From positions 663,898-727,897 of the forward strand of contig NZ_AUAS01000001.1 of assembly GCF_000428845.1 (NCBI RefSeq): a stretch of 64,000 nt of DNA. Direction: 5' to 3'. The notes below the pieces were generated by a model, which saw only the letters and a list, made by a program, of their open reading frames with translations, did no database searches and was not told the DNA's origin. The position numbers and the translations under genes were made by a program. This stretch comes from Dyadobacter alkalitolerans DSM 23607 (GTDB lineage: Bacteria; Bacteroidota; Bacteroidia; Cytophagales; Spirosomataceae). Below are positions 38,005 through 46,882 of this stretch, piece after piece. Numbering within the stretch: position 1 is the first letter of the stretch; each line of letters opens with the position of its first letter.

Positions 38005-39849
38005 ATGTTTAGAATTAACCGTTCTCTTTTCCAACTTCTTGCAGGTGGGATTGCTGCATTTGCTATGCAATCCGCTTATGCACAACAGCCTATCCCTTTA
38101 AACGACCTGAGTGCGTTCACTACCAAATCCGACAACTGGAAGATCGTCGGTAATGCAGCAGCTGATATTTCCAAAGAAAATGTACTGATCACGACACCCG
38201 GAAAAGGTGTGCTGGCGTGTACACACGAAAAAGGGAAATACGGCAACCAATATGAACTGATCTCCAATTTCAAGCACGGCGATCTGGACATTGAGCTTGA
38301 TTTTATGCTGACCAAAGGATCCAATTCCGGAATCTACTTGCAAGGCAACTACGAAGTGCAGCTTTTTGACAGCTGGGGTAAAAAAACGGCCAAATACAAT
38401 GATAACGGCGGAATTTACGAGCGTTGGAATGATTCAAAACCAGAAGGCGAAAAAGGTTATGAAGGCTATGCACCACGCTTTAATGTTGCCAAAGCGCCGG
38501 GATTATGGCAAAATATCAAAATCTCCTATCAGGCGCCCCGCTTCGATGCAAACGGAAAGAAAACTTCTAATGCAGTATTTCTTTCGATCGTGTTAAATGG
38601 CGTTACGATCCATGAAAATGTGGAAGTAAGCGGCCCTACCCGCGGTTCATTAACGGGCGAAGATGTGGCCATGGGCCCGATCCGCATTCAGGGTGACCAC
38701 GGATCATTGGCTATCAAAAACATTGTGATCAATAATTTTGATAAAAAGCCGGGAACGTTATCGGAGCTTAGCTATAAGACTTATTATGGTGCTTTGTCCG
38801 AAACAGAGGACCTTTCTAAAATGACAGCTGCTGAGACAGGCAAAGCCGAAGCATTGAGCTGGGAAATACTGAAAGAGAATAATAATTACTCTTACGTATA
38901 TACTGGCCGCTACAATGCTGCTACGGATGGTGATTACAACTTTAAGTTACAGGCTTCCGGAAATTCATACTTGAAGATCGACGGAAAATACGTAATCGAT
39001 GCCCAATGGAAATCCAACAACGACTTCCGTGAAGGAAAAGTGAATTTGAAAGCGGGAGATCATACCATTGAAATATTCAATAACAAAAAAGATGGCTGGA
39101 TGCGCCCTGTACTTGGACTTTGGGTAAGCGGTCCTGGTTTCAGGGAAATTGCTTACCATACCAAAAGCTCTGCCATGGCCGGTGGCGTTAATGATCCGAT
39201 CCTGATCTCTGCCGGAACAAATAATGTTACCCGGAGTTTTATGGATTTCAAAAAAGGCAAAGAAAAAAGACAACGTGTGGTGCATGCAGTTTCAGTTGGA
39301 AGCCCTACTAATCTGCATTACACCTATGATCTGGACAAAGGTGCAGTTTTGCAGGTTTGGCGCGGTGAATTTTTGGATGCAACGCCTATGTGGCACGACC
39401 GCGGCGACGGATCTTCCCGTCCGAGAGGGAGCGTGACGTTGCTGGGCAATGATATGGTCCTTGGCAAATCGGCAAAAGGAAAGTGGCAGGCAGACACAAC
39501 CGGCAGCGGCTATCGTCCGAAAGGCTATGTTCTGGACGACCAGGACGTTCCTACCTTCCAGTATCAGGCATTTGGTTCGGCCGTAACAGATTACCTTTCC
39601 GTAGTGAATAACCAATATTTCGAGCGAATTATTAAGGTAAATAATCCTTCAAAAGACCTGGTTGCCCGACTGGCTGACGGATCGAACATTGAAAAAGTGG
39701 CAGACGGACTTTATGCAGTTGACAACAAGTCGTACTACATTCAATTGGCTGATAAAAGTGTTAAACCTGAAATCAGAAGCGCTGACGGCTCGCAGGAATT
39801 ATTGGTGCCGGTTACAAATGGTGAAGTGAAATATTCGATCCTGTTCTGA
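38005..39849 (+). CDS. Secreted DUF1080 protein with PA14-like domain
   Basis: 614 residues with signal peptide ending SAYAQ. The N-terminal part is a DUF1080 beta-sandwich (SNSGIYLQGNYEVQLFDSWG, LAIKNIVINNF). Residues about 285-385 resemble a PA14/GLEYA carbohydrate-binding fold (TGRYNAATDGDYNFKLQASG, LKAGDHTIEIFNN). The remaining about 230 residues are beta-rich and not recognised. It is probably a cell-surface or periplasmic hydrolase or lyase acting on glycosides. The next gene begins 29 bases later and is likely co-transcribed. Confidence 0.85.
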   Translation: MFRINRSLFQLLAGGIAAFAMQSAYAQQPIPLNDLSAFTTKSDNWKIVGNAAADISKENVLITTPGKGVLACTHEKGKYGNQYELISNFKHGDLDIELDFMLTKGSNSGIYLQGNYEVQLFDSWGKKTAKYNDNGGIYERWNDSKPEGEKGYEGYAPRFNVAKAPGLWQNIKISYQAPRFDANGKKTSNAVFLSIVLNGVTIHENVEVSGPTRGSLTGEDVAMGPIRIQGDHGSLAIKNIVINNFDKKPGTLSELSYKTYYGALSETEDLSKMTAAETGKAEALSWEILKENNNYSYVYTGRYNAATDGDYNFKLQASGNSYLKIDGKYVIDAQWKSNNDFREGKVNLKAGDHTIEIFNNKKDGWMRPVLGLWVSGPGFREIAYHTKSSAMAGGVNDPILISAGTNNVTRSFMDFKKGKEKRQRVVHAVSVGSPTNLHYTYDLDKGAVLQVWRGEFLDATPMWHDRGDGSSRPRGSVTLLGNDMVLGKSAKGKWQADTTGSGYRPKGYVLDDQDVPTFQYQAFGSAVTDYLSVVNNQYFERIIKVNNPSKDLVARLADGSNIEKVADGLYAVDNKSYYIQLADKSVKPEIRSADGSQELLVPVTNGEVKYSILF

Positions 39850-39878
39850 TTCAAAATCCTTATAGACATTCATATATA

Positions 39879-41813
39879 ATGAAAAAAATTGCTCAAATAG
39901 CGTTTGTTCTTCTCGCAACGATTTCCATGCTGAAAGCGCAGGAATCACCAAAAGAAGAAGACTTTTACAAAATCATCACCCCGCCCATTCCAGAAGGGAT
40001 TATCCTTGAAGTGGGTGGATTAACGACCATGCCAAATGGCTCACTGGCCATTTCTACACGCCGCGGAGAGGTTTGGATCGTCGATAACCCGACCAGCCGG
40101 ACGCCTTATTTCAGAAAATTTGCGACTGGTCTGCATGAAATCCTTGGCCTTGCTTACAAAGAAGGTGCATTGTATTGCGCACAACGCGGCGAGCTTACCA
40201 AGCTGGTCGACAAAAACGGCGATGGCAAAGCGGACATTTATGAAACCGTTTACGCATGGCCATTATCCGGACATTATCACGAATATTCTTTCGGGCCAAA
40301 ACTGGCACCGGACGGAAGCTTTTTTGTGAGTGGTAACGTGGCATTTGGTGATGAGGAATGGTGGAGAGGCGAAAGCCGTGTGCCTGGCCGTGGCTGGATC
40401 TTCCACATTACCAATGACGGAAAATTCGAACCATACGCAACAGGCGTGCGCTCTCCTGCGGGAATCAGCATGCTCGATGGCGAGCTGTTCTATACAGACA
40501 ACCAGGGCGACTGGATGGGAACCGGTGGAATTTTCCAGGTTAAAAAAGGAGGCTTCATGGGCCACCCGGCTGGTTTGAAATGGGCTGCGGGCACACCAGT
40601 GAAGCTTACAGAAAAGCAATTCTTCGCCGAGCGCGACAACCGCCAGAATAAAGACGACAAAGGACGGGCGATCAAGCCGGAGAACACAGGCAACGAAACG
40701 CCGCAGTTCCTTTATCAGTTGAAAGAAAAATACGATATGGTGCAGCTTCCGGCTGTTTGGCTTCCATATGGCGTGCACGGTGTTTCCACTTCGGAGCTGA
40801 TTTTGGATAATACCCAAGGAAATTTCGGACCATTTACGGGACAGGTTTTCGTGGGGGACCAGGGACAAAGCAACATTATGCGTATTGTTTTGGAAAAAGT
40901 AAAAGGAGAATATCAGGGCGCAAGCATTGGTTTCCGCAGCGGTTTCCAATCAGGCGTTTTGCGTATGGCTTTCGACAAAGACGGTTCCATGTTCGTAGGT
41001 GAAACAAACCGCGGATGGGGTTCAGCAGGAGATGCGAATCAGGGATTGCAGCGTTTGGTATGGAATGGTAAAATGCCATTTGAAATGTACACTGTGAAAG
41101 CGCAGCCGGACGGTTTTGAAATAGAATTCACAATGCCGGTTGATCGTAAATCTGCGGAAGATCTTGATTCTTATAATGTGAGCAGCTATTTGTACAAACA
41201 TTATCCTGTTTACGGCAGCCCACCGATCGATACGAAGGAAGTGAAAGTGGTGGGTGTTAAAGTTTCTGATGACGCTAAAAAAGTGCGGATCGTGTTGGAT
41301 GGCATGCGTCAGTATTATGTGCATAAAATCCAGCTGGAAGGCGTTCGTGCTGCTACAAACAGCTGGTCGCTTGTTCATACGGATGCTTACTACACATTGA
41401 ACAACATTCCTGATGGCGAGAAATTGAAAGTTTCTGACCTGAAAACGACCAGATCAGGAAAAGCGGCTGCTTCGGTTGCTGCACCTGAAAAAGAGCACGT
41501 TTCTCCGGATGGAAAAGGCAAAGCAACTACCGGTAAAGCCGCAGCCGTGAAAGTGCCTACGTTTGCAGAGGTTAAACCGCTTTTGGAAAAAAATACTTGT
41601 CTGGCTTGCCACGCTGCCGACAAGAAGGTGGTTGGACCATCTTACCTGGATGTTGCCAAACGCAAATACAGCAATGAAAAGATTGTTGATCTGATCTATC
41701 ATCCAAAACCTGAAAACTGGCCGGATTATGCAACGCCAATGCCTCCTATGCCGCAGGTTTCGAAATCTGATGCGATGAAAATTGCTTCATGGATTAATTC
41801 TCTTGCAAAATAA
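39879..41813 (+). CDS. Secreted beta-propeller (sugar dehydrogenase-like) protein fused to cytochrome c
   Basis: 644 residues. A signal peptide (cleavage near residue 20, MLKAQ) is followed by a six-bladed propeller like glucose/sorbosone dehydrogenases (GLTTMPNGSLAISTRRGEVW, FATGLHEILGLAYKEG, DNQGDWMGTGGIF). An Ala/Lys-rich linker near 520-560 leads to a C-terminal class I cytochrome c with CLACH at 574-578 and a Met ligand in MPPMPQ. The build suggests extracytoplasmic oxidation of a carbohydrate with electrons passed to the attached haem. PQQ binding is not shown by the sequence. A strong terminator follows. Confidence 0.87.
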   Translation: MKKIAQIAFVLLATISMLKAQESPKEEDFYKIITPPIPEGIILEVGGLTTMPNGSLAISTRRGEVWIVDNPTSRTPYFRKFATGLHEILGLAYKEGALYCAQRGELTKLVDKNGDGKADIYETVYAWPLSGHYHEYSFGPKLAPDGSFFVSGNVAFGDEEWWRGESRVPGRGWIFHITNDGKFEPYATGVRSPAGISMLDGELFYTDNQGDWMGTGGIFQVKKGGFMGHPAGLKWAAGTPVKLTEKQFFAERDNRQNKDDKGRAIKPENTGNETPQFLYQLKEKYDMVQLPAVWLPYGVHGVSTSELILDNTQGNFGPFTGQVFVGDQGQSNIMRIVLEKVKGEYQGASIGFRSGFQSGVLRMAFDKDGSMFVGETNRGWGSAGDANQGLQRLVWNGKMPFEMYTVKAQPDGFEIEFTMPVDRKSAEDLDSYNVSSYLYKHYPVYGSPPIDTKEVKVVGVKVSDDAKKVRIVLDGMRQYYVHKIQLEGVRAATNSWSLVHTDAYYTLNNIPDGEKLKVSDLKTTRSGKAAASVAAPEKEHVSPDGKGKATTGKAAAVKVPTFAEVKPLLEKNTCLACHAADKKVVGPSYLDVAKRKYSNEKIVDLIYHPKPENWPDYATPMPPMPQVSKSDAMKIASWINSLAK

Positions 41814-41860
41814 TAAACGTGCATTTCGCAGCTGCGGGGTGCATTTTGAAATACGCTTGG

Positions 41861-41894
41861 AAAGGCTGCCCAAATATGCGGGGCAGCCTTTTTT
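41861..41894 (+). terminator. Intrinsic terminator after the propeller-cytochrome gene
   Basis: Perfect 10-bp stem AAGGCTGCCC/GGGCAGCCTT (41862-41871 and 41881-41890), followed by six consecutive T residues from 41889. Confidence 0.9.
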
Positions 41895-41987
41895 CGTTAT
41901 ATTCACATTCTAAATCAGACAGATGCAGCTGAATTGCACCTTTTACGATTGTAAATTCGTTAAAGACATTGCATACTACATTCCGAT

Positions 41988-44528
41988 ATGTCCGCTCTTC
42001 GTGACCTCTTTTTCCTAAAATCAGTTAAAGGCAAAGTCTTGCTGGGATTTTTGCTGGCATCGCTGGCATTGGGCACGTCGTGGATTATCAGTAAGGAAGC
42101 ATTTGAAGATATGCTGATCAAGCTGGAAGTAATGTCTACGCCAAATGATAAGCTTCGGCTGGTTAATAAAGTATTCAAAAACATTATCCAGCTCAACCAT
42201 TTACAAAACACACGCACATTAAAAGGTGAAGAAAAAAACGAACAGGTTTTAGCGCAATCCAAAGAGCTGATCGCAACGCTGGATTCACTGAGTAATATGA
42301 GCCTGGACGACCATATGCAGATTATTCGCATCGACTCTATGAAAAGCCTGCTGAATGAGCGGGAAAAAATTTACGGAAAGTATGTCAAAGTGCGCTCCAA
42401 GTTGGTCAATAACAAGGATCTGGAAGAAGAGGTAAAATCCATTTCCGGGCTGATCACTACAAAACTAAAACCCGACAGCACAGTTGTAAAAACCGAAAAA
42501 CGAACGACTACAACGACTGTTTACACGGAGTTACCTGACTCTCTGCAACAAGCTAGCCAGAAAAAAGGATTTTTTAACCGGGTATTTGGCGGTTCGAAAA
42601 AAGCCAGGAAAAATGCGCCTCCTGCGCCTGCCAAGGTGGTCCAGAAACAGGAAGTAAATGTGCAGGTGGACACCATTACCGTTGCCCAGGAAGATAGCAC
42701 CATTGAAAAAGTGGGCGAAGCGGTGCATGCCATTGAAAAATCACAGAAGATCAGGACAACCAGCTTTGTAGACCGGGAGCAGGAACTTGCCACAGCAGGC
42801 AATTCACTCGTGCAGCAATTGTTGGATGTAATGCAGGAAGTGGAGGCAGAAGTGCTGAAAGAGTCCAATCTGGAAGGTTCCAGGTCGAAAAACATTGTGA
42901 CCGGCAGTATCAATACATTGGAGTATATCATGCTGGGATTCTTTTTCCTGACTGCTATGCTTTCCTATCTCATTTTTACGGACATTACCCAAAGCAACGC
43001 CTATCGCAGCCAGCTCGAAGAAGCCAAAGAGGAAGCCGAATATCACAGCATGGCCAAACAGCGGTTTTTATCCAATATGAGTCATGAGATCCGCACGCCG
43101 CTGCAATCCATTATTGGCTATACCGAAGCATTAAAAAAGGACGAAAAACCGAAACGGCAGGATCTGGAAACATTGCATTCAGCATCAGAACATTTGCTGC
43201 ATCTTGTCAATGAGGTCCTGGATTACAGCCGCATTATCTCGGACCGGTTTACTTTTGAGGAACGAACTTTCGCTATTAATCCCTTGCTTAACGAAGTAGT
43301 TCAAATGCTGCGGCCAACGGCGGTTTCAAAAGGACTTTTACTACAATTTGAAAATGGGCTTTCTCCAAAACTCTATCTGAACGGCGATCCGTTCAGGCTG
43401 CGCCAGGTCCTTTACAACCTTCTTACGAATGCTATCAAGTTCACCGAAACCGGCGAAGTCGTACTGCGGGTTACGGGTTTTGAGAGTGACAGTGATCTTG
43501 AAATTGAATTTCAGATCTCGGATACCGGCATCGGCCTATCGCCGGAACAAGTTCAGCGGGTGTTTAATCAGTTTGAACAGGCCGATCCTTCGATATCGCG
43601 TAAATATGGTGGCACCGGCCTGGGCCTTAGCATTGTAAAAGCATTGGTGGAAGGCATGTCCGGCAAGATTAAGGTCAAAAGCACGCTCGGGAAGGGCACG
43701 ACTTTTTTTGTAACCACCCGTATGAAAAAAGCTGAAACACTGGAAATAGCGCCCGAGGAAGCAGACGACAGGAATTATAATGTGGTCGGAAAAGTATGGC
43801 TCGTCGACGATGATGCCTTTATCCTGAAATGGTGTTCGTCCGTTTTGGAAAGGAACGGCATTCCGCATACATGTTTTTCGTCAGCAGAGGAGGTTTTGAG
43901 CCGTCCGTGGGATTCGCAGGTGAGGTTTGTGCTTACAGACATGCGTATGCCCGGCATGAACGGCGCAGAACTTTGCAAACGCCTCCGCCAATCTGCTTCC
44001 GGAAGCACCAAATTCTTCGTATTGACCGCGCAAGCGCTTCCTGAGGAGCGAAAAGGCTTGCTAGGAATGGGATTTGACGGTTATCTGATGAAACCTTTCC
44101 ATTCCAACGAACTACTGGAATTACTGGAAGCCTCATCCACAAAAGCAGAAGTTCCGGAAAAAACCGTAACCGAAAACCCCGAAACGGCGCTTGATTTTAC
44201 ATCATTGAATGAAATGACTTTTGGTGATGAAAGTCTGCTCAGGGAAATTCTGGAACAATTTGTAAAGGATTCGAGAAAGGATGTGAGCGATCTGGACGGT
44301 TACATCCAAAACAACGACCTGGACAAAGCGCAGGAACTCATGCACCGCCTGGCCGGCCGTACGGGACAGATAGGCGCCCGCGAGCTTTCGGCCAAGCTGC
44401 GTCAATATGAAGTTGCTTTGCGGGAAGACCCTTCTAAAATTTCCATCGCGGAAATGCAGCAGGTTGTGAAAAACGCTGCCATTGTGGTTGAGCAAGTTGA
44501 GGAAAGGGCTCTGGCTTACTCAATATGA
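41988..44528 (+). CDS. Hybrid sensor histidine kinase with receiver and Hpt domains
   Basis: 846 residues: TM1 near 15-35, a periplasmic/coiled-coil sensor region with a Lys/Ala-rich stretch, TM2 near 308-330, and a HisKA dimerisation helix with phospho-acceptor His366 (SNMSHEIRTPLQS). An HATPase domain follows (LLTNAIKF, SDTGIGLSPEQ, GGTGLGLSIVKA), then a receiver with Asp651 (VLTDMRMPGMNG, LMKPF) and a C-terminal Hpt domain with His786 (ELMHRLAGRTGQ). All steps of a phosphorelay are in one chain, so the final acceptor must be another receiver. The convergent sigma-54 regulator is the obvious candidate. Confidence 0.93.
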   Translation: MSALRDLFFLKSVKGKVLLGFLLASLALGTSWIISKEAFEDMLIKLEVMSTPNDKLRLVNKVFKNIIQLNHLQNTRTLKGEEKNEQVLAQSKELIATLDSLSNMSLDDHMQIIRIDSMKSLLNEREKIYGKYVKVRSKLVNNKDLEEEVKSISGLITTKLKPDSTVVKTEKRTTTTTVYTELPDSLQQASQKKGFFNRVFGGSKKARKNAPPAPAKVVQKQEVNVQVDTITVAQEDSTIEKVGEAVHAIEKSQKIRTTSFVDREQELATAGNSLVQQLLDVMQEVEAEVLKESNLEGSRSKNIVTGSINTLEYIMLGFFFLTAMLSYLIFTDITQSNAYRSQLEEAKEEAEYHSMAKQRFLSNMSHEIRTPLQSIIGYTEALKKDEKPKRQDLETLHSASEHLLHLVNEVLDYSRIISDRFTFEERTFAINPLLNEVVQMLRPTAVSKGLLLQFENGLSPKLYLNGDPFRLRQVLYNLLTNAIKFTETGEVVLRVTGFESDSDLEIEFQISDTGIGLSPEQVQRVFNQFEQADPSISRKYGGTGLGLSIVKALVEGMSGKIKVKSTLGKGTTFFVTTRMKKAETLEIAPEEADDRNYNVVGKVWLVDDDAFILKWCSSVLERNGIPHTCFSSAEEVLSRPWDSQVRFVLTDMRMPGMNGAELCKRLRQSASGSTKFFVLTAQALPEERKGLLGMGFDGYLMKPFHSNELLELLEASSTKAEVPEKTVTENPETALDFTSLNEMTFGDESLLREILEQFVKDSRKDVSDLDGYIQNNDLDKAQELMHRLAGRTGQIGARELSAKLRQYEVALREDPSKISIAEMQQVVKNAAIVVEQVEERALAYSI

Positions 44529-45886
44529 TATTTTTCTATCTTGTAATAAAGCGTTTTCCTGTCGATGTTTAACAGTTTCGCAGCTTTACTCTTATTGTAG
44601 CGCACTTCCTGCAAAACCTTCTCAATCATCTCCTTTTCATGTGTTTCCTGCAAAGCTTTCAGATCTGAGCCCGTTGGCTTTTGCTGATCTTCGAGAGCCG
44701 TAATCATTTCGGCCGGTAATGCGCTTAATGTGGCTACTTCCTCTTTCGAGAGGAGCACCAGGCGTTTGATGACATTGTTCAGCTCACGCAAATTTCCCGG
44801 CCAGTCATATTTATGGAAAACATCCATTACTTCTTTGGACAGTTCCCGCACATTTCTGCCCAGCTCCTCGTTCGCTTTGTCTACAAAATGTTGAATAAAT
44901 ATGCCCAGGTCCTCTCCTCTTTTTCTCAGCGCAGGAACTTCTATCTTAAATTCATTTAACCTGTGATAAAGATCTTCCCGGAAATCACCATTGGCGGCGC
45001 TGGTCATTAAATCTTCATTGGTTGCGGCAATCAGCCTAACGTCAACCTTAATCTGCTGCGTAGCGCCTATCGGCACAATGATACGCTCCTGCAATGCACG
45101 TAAAAGCTTGATCTGAACGTCATATCCAAGGTTACCGATCTCATCCAGGAACAATGTTCCGCCATCGGCCGCCTCAAACTGCCCGATCTTATCTTGCAAG
45201 GCACCGGTAAATGCGCCTTTTTTGTGACCAAAAAGTTCGCTTGCAGCCAGTTCTTTGGATAATGATCCGCAATCGATCGCGACAAACGGCCCGTTACTAC
45301 GTTTGCTCATCTTATGGATGGATTTGGCAACATGCTCTTTTCCTGTGCCGCTTTCCCCCTGGATGATCACCGACATATCCGTTGGTGAAACCAATCGAAC
45401 ATACTCGTAAAGCTGCTTTGAAATCTTACTTTTCCCTTCGATGAATTCAAGCGATTGCTTGTCGGCTTTCGCATTGACCTTCGTTTTTGGAGTCGCCTTT
45501 GTATCTGTTGATTCGGCTTTGTTAAGTGCTTCTCGTAGTACCATAAGCAGTTCCTCCGGGTTAACCGGCTTGGTTATGTAATCAAAAGCACCGATCTGCA
45601 TGGCTGTAACAGCAGTACGCACATCGTGAAAACTTGTCATGATGAATGCCGCAGTCCGGTTTCCTTCACTTCTCAGTGCTTTCAGAAAATCGACCGAATT
45701 ACCATCCGGAAGGCGATAATCCAGCATTAACACTTCAAACGGTTCTTCGGTATCGCTACTTTTCAGTGCCTCTCTTGCTTCTTTGATATTTGAACAGACT
45801 TTAACCGAATGGCCATGCTTACCAAGGAAATTACTTAGCAGCTTTGAAAATGTAGTATCGTCTTCTACGAGGAGCAGGTGGGCCAT
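44516..45886 (-). CDS. Sigma-54-dependent response regulator (NtrC family)
   Basis: 456 residues: receiver domain with phospho-acceptor Asp56 (LMLDYRLPDG), then an AAA+ sigma-54 interaction domain with Walker A GESGTGKE at 177-184, the sigma-54 contact loop GAFTGA at 224-229 and Walker B TLFLDEIG. The C-terminus is a Fis-type helix-turn-helix (NKSKAAKLLNIDRKTLYYKI). It activates sigma-54 promoters on phosphorylation. The ATG at 45886 gives the standard MAHLLLVEDD start; 45904 is an upstream option. Its last 13 bases overlap the end of the convergent histidine kinase gene. Confidence 0.94.
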   Translation of the reverse strand: MAHLLLVEDDTTFSKLLSNFLGKHGHSVKVCSNIKEAREALKSSDTEEPFEVLMLDYRLPDGNSVDFLKALRSEGNRTAAFIMTSFHDVRTAVTAMQIGAFDYITKPVNPEELLMVLREALNKAESTDTKATPKTKVNAKADKQSLEFIEGKSKISKQLYEYVRLVSPTDMSVIIQGESGTGKEHVAKSIHKMSKRSNGPFVAIDCGSLSKELAASELFGHKKGAFTGALQDKIGQFEAADGGTLFLDEIGNLGYDVQIKLLRALQERIIVPIGATQQIKVDVRLIAATNEDLMTSAANGDFREDLYHRLNEFKIEVPALRKRGEDLGIFIQHFVDKANEELGRNVRELSKEVMDVFHKYDWPGNLRELNNVIKRLVLLSKEEVATLSALPAEMITALEDQQKPTGSDLKALQETHEKEMIEKVLQEVRYNKSKAAKLLNIDRKTLYYKIEKYHIE

Positions 45887-45958
45887 GGGTTTTCTGATTA
45901 TCAAAAATAAATACTAACTAACGAGCAGGGGAAATGTAAAATTATAAAAACAAACGCC

Positions 45959-45984
45959 AAAAGCCGGATAAATGTCCGGCTTTT
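45959..45984 (-). terminator. Intrinsic terminator after the PepSY-like gene
   Basis: Perfect 10-bp stem AAAAGCCGGA/TCCGGCTTTT (45959-45968 and 45975-45984) between the small PepSY-like gene and the response regulator gene, both on the minus strand. Confidence 0.78.
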
Positions 45985-46015
45985 CATTTTGAGCTAATAA
46001 ATATAACGTGCAGTT

Positions 46016-46321
46016 CTAATCAACTTTCTTTCCGTATTTGTCTAGATTGATGACAGTTGACTCTTCGCCTTTCCTGGCATTGATCTCAAAATACTGCGAG
46101 TTATCCTCCTTTGTAACTAAAAAAGCACTAGTAACCTGCCAACCTGCATAAGCTTCTCCCGAAAGCGTATTCTTAACTGCCTCGGGCAGGTCATCCGGCC
46201 GAACAGCAACTTTATCCTGGCTTATACTCAATTCGGTTTTGACCGGGCTTGTTACATTGGCCTGCACATGGGCTGCACCCAGCATGGCGATGAATGTAGT
46301 GGACAGTATGATGTGCTTCAT
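46016..46321 (-). CDS. Small periplasmic PepSY-like protein
   Basis: 101 residues from MKHIILSTTFIAMLGAAHVQA, a clear Sec signal peptide. The mature part (PEAVKNTLSGEAYAGWQVTSA, SQYFEINARKGEESTVIN, DKYGKKVD) fits the PepSY-like small domain (PF11396-type) seen in many Bacteroidota periplasmic proteins, which is thought to modulate proteases or sense envelope state. An upstream ATG at 46348 would add nine residues and spoil the signal sequence. It lies upstream of the sigma-54 regulator, with a terminator between them. Confidence 0.75.
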   Translation of the reverse strand: MKHIILSTTFIAMLGAAHVQANVTSPVKTELSISQDKVAVRPDDLPEAVKNTLSGEAYAGWQVTSAFLVTKEDNSQYFEINARKGEESTVINLDKYGKKVD

Positions 46322-46591
46322 CTTGTTAATCGTGTTAGGTAAATTCAAAAAAGCTCTTGATAATTTGATGCCACAACCCAGCGCTATACAAATTAAGTTG
46401 ATAATCAGATATTAACAAATCTCCTGTTCCATACATACGGACTCGCATGTACGATCTTTCAACAAGTTGTAGCATTAAACATCAGAACAGGAACCAGTTA
46501 GCAAAAAGTGCGTATCCGACTTATTCAGCCGGATTTGCGAAATGATCTGAATTTTTTCAGGCAAAAAGTGCTTAAAAGAAAAGGATTAAGT

Positions 46592-46599
46592 TATCTTTG
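46592..46599 (+). promoter_or_regulatory. Bacteroidota -7 promoter box (TATCTTTG)
   Basis: TATCTTTG is an exact match to TAnnTTTG. The next coding start is almost 290 bases away, with a terminator between, so it appears to drive a short non-coding transcript. No good TTG -33 element is visible; the GCAAAAAGTGC repeat lies in that region instead. Confidence 0.5.
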
Positions 46600-46605
46600 C
46601 GTAGC

Positions 46606-46757
46606 AATTATTACTTAGTAACTGATAGTATTTAGTCTACAATTCTCCGCAATATAAGGTCGTCCCGGCGATTTGGTATAAACGAATATTTACTCAACGT
46701 TACTTTTTAGTATCGGATGATCCGAAAGCATCAAGAGCCTGGCAACAGGCTCTTTTT
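46606..46757 (+). ncRNA. Candidate small RNA, about 150 nt
   Basis: Bounded by a -7 box at 46592-46599 and a perfect terminator hairpin at 46733-46754. Internal pairings are AGTAAC (46617-46622) with GTTACT (46699-46704), enclosing most of the RNA, and a small CGGA/TCCG hairpin (46714-46724). The enclosing stem and size are compatible with a 6S-like or other regulatory RNA, but I cannot assign a family. No open reading frame of note is inside. Confidence 0.4.
46733..46757 (+). terminator. Intrinsic terminator of the candidate small RNA
   Basis: Perfect 9-bp stem AAGAGCCTG/CAGGCTCTT closed by a GCAA tetraloop (46742-46745) and followed by T residues to 46757. Confidence 0.85.
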
Positions 46758-46882
46758 GTGTTTAAGCCCCTGCGGAAATCGCCGTCATTTTTTCACTAAC
46801 TGATCTAAAGCAAATAGGAGGTCGTAGGTCTGTTAAATCCTTTCGATAAACGGAAGGAAAGTCAAGAAACCTTTTTATTGCT

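Larger units (their letters stand above)
46322..46882. other. Gene-poor region of about 560 bases holding a candidate small RNA
   Basis: No credible protein gene is present. The stretch contains an 8-bp inverted repeat (TCCTGTTC at 46422-46429, its complement at 46485-46492), two copies of an 11-base word GCAAAAAGTGC starting exactly 60 bases apart (46501-46511 and 46561-46571), a -7 box at 46592 and an intrinsic terminator at 46733. It separates the minus-strand PepSY gene from the plus-strand ferritin-like genes, so it should also hold their promoters. Confidence 0.6.
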
